Of a DNA stretch of 64,000 bases, positions 63,575 through 64,000 are shown piece after piece. The number at the start of each line of letters is the position of its first letter. Position 1 is the stretch's first letter. Below the pieces are notes generated by a model that worked only from the letters and a program-made list of their open reading frames with translations, made no database searches and had not been told where the DNA came from. The DNA comes from Micromussa lordhowensis (Eukaryota; Cnidaria; Anthozoa; Scleractinia; Lobophylliidae). The stretch covers positions 24,769,427 to 24,833,426 of the forward strand of contig OZ026604.1 in the NCBI GenBank assembly GCA_964020085.1. The letters run 5' to 3'. Made by a program: the position numbers and the translations under genes.

Positions 63575-63780
63575 GGAGTGCTTTGGTGCCATTAGTTTGC
63601 CAAGTTGCGACACGCGTCAAGCTCGGCTAACGAGTCAGCCAGCCGGCCACGCCTGGGGATCTGCGGGCTGATTAGCATAGTGGGAGATTTCGCGCAGCTG
63701 CGATACTTCGCATTTGGACCCGGACCGACCCCGGGAGTACTTTGGTGGTATTAGTTTGCAAAGTTCCGACGCGCGCAAAG
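63575..63780 (+). repeat. Terminal, truncated and degenerate satellite unit
   Basis: The last monomer A is complete (63575-63733). It is followed by only the first 47 bases of monomer B (63734-63780), so the array breaks after gcgcgcaaag. Three private substitutions fall within 70 bp: 63700 (agctgcgat), 63739 (gagtact) and 63766 (gttccgac). That is far above the density inside the array and fits the known tendency of satellite edges to escape homogenisation. The break lies within the left arm of the inverted repeat in monomer B. Confidence 0.93.
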
Positions 63781-64000
63781 AGGCGCGGTTTGCAGCAAAA
63801 TGTTCTCCTAGGTTGGCACTTCAAGGAAATTGTAGTTAAAACATGATGGCATTGGCGCGAGGGTGTTTTTTCTGGCCTTCTTTTTGCAGTAGTTTGCCCT
63901 GGTCCCAACTTTGCAGAATTTCAGAAAACGCGCGCTGGGGGTCCCCTTGGCAAATTTGACATAGCTCGGCTTCACGGGCACTTTAAGAGGCGCGCTTTGC
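63781..64000. other. Non-satellite flank, possibly the start of a second tandem repeat
   Basis: The 293-bp period stops here and the base composition becomes more balanced, with T- and A-rich runs. The segment at 63778-63793 (aagaggcgcggtttgc) matches 63985-64000 at 15 of 16 bases, 207 bp apart. This suggests that a repeat of about 207 bp begins at the junction and that its second copy starts as the window ends. Short shared words with the satellite (agtttgcc, aactttgca) are too brief to prove kinship. A 78-codon minus-strand frame spans the junction, but it is half satellite and I do not regard it as a gene. No promoter, RNA gene or transposon end was recognised. Confidence 0.6.

Larger units (their letters stand above)
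1..63780 (+). repeat. 293-bp dimeric satellite DNA array (about 217.7 units)
   Basis: The sequence repeats head to tail every 293 bp; for example the same landmark base falls at 13, 306 and 599. From the landmark at 13 to its last occurrence at 63577 the distance is 63564, which equals 217 x 293 minus the net 17 bp of indels seen. Each unit is a 159-bp monomer A followed by a 134-bp monomer B, always in the same orientation. Most units are identical or differ by one or two bases. The unit has about 26 CpG sites and is GC-rich. No coding capacity is conserved, since 293 is not divisible by 3. This is classical satellite DNA, expected to be constitutive heterochromatin (centromeric, pericentromeric, subtelomeric or knob-like); the sequence does not say which. 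The left end lies outside the window. I do not recognise the family. Confidence 0.98.

Noticed and set aside
1..63780. CRISPR array
   Set aside because: There are no short repeats separated by unique spacers. The whole 293-bp unit repeats, and no cas genes are present.
63866..63889. Splice-acceptor-like T-rich run ending in gcag in the flank
   Set aside because: Such a tract is common by chance, and there is no supporting exon, donor site or open frame.
63672..63908. 78-codon minus-strand frame across the array edge
   Set aside because: It joins satellite to unrelated flank, with no recognisable domain, ribosome-binding site or promoter.
1..64000. Telomere, rDNA, 5S or tRNA gene arrays
   Set aside because: No TTAGGG or TTTAGGG runs and no recognisable rRNA or tRNA sequence were seen in the unit or the flank.

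Overview
This window is almost entirely one satellite DNA array. Positions 1-63780 are a head-to-tail tandem repeat with a 293-bp unit. The last 220 bp (63781-64000) are different sequence. I counted 217 complete unit steps from the first full unit (start 11) to the last one (start 63575). That count balances exactly once the eight indels I found are included: three 6-bp deletions, two 1-bp deletions and three 1-bp insertions. The array runs off the left edge, so its true length is unknown. I find no protein-coding gene, RNA gene, transposon, CRISPR array, origin or bacterial operon.

The 293-bp unit is a dimer of two related monomers. Monomer A is 159 bp and monomer B is 134 bp. They match at roughly 88% of aligned positions, and A carries about 25 extra bases in the middle. 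Every unit is A then B on the + strand, with no inversions seen. Because 293 is not a multiple of 3, frames shift from unit to unit, and the short open frames (61-78 codons) appear only where a local variant removes a stop or shifts frame.

The array is very homogeneous, but sparse diagnostic variants reveal a second layer: copied blocks of whole units. The blocks are 16 units (4688 bp, left end), 7 units (2051 bp, three places), 15 units less 6 bp (4389 bp), 14 units less 7 bp (4095 bp), 5 units (1465 bp) and 4 units (1172 bp). The middle (about 16-51 kb) is rich in variants and overlapping duplications. By contrast 8965-16165 and 51978-54984 are almost or completely variant-free. This is the pattern expected from unequal exchange or conversion acting in local patches.

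The array has a right-hand edge at 63780/63781, inside monomer B, and the last unit carries extra private changes. The flank begins with a 16-bp segment that recurs (15 of 16 bases) 207 bp later at the very end of the window, so a second tandem repeat may start there.

The organism is probably a eukaryote with cytosine-methylated DNA. The evidence is a long gene-free satellite and an excess of CpG to TpG/CpA changes among the variants. A plant seems more likely than an animal, but nothing here identifies a species, and I do not recognise the satellite family.
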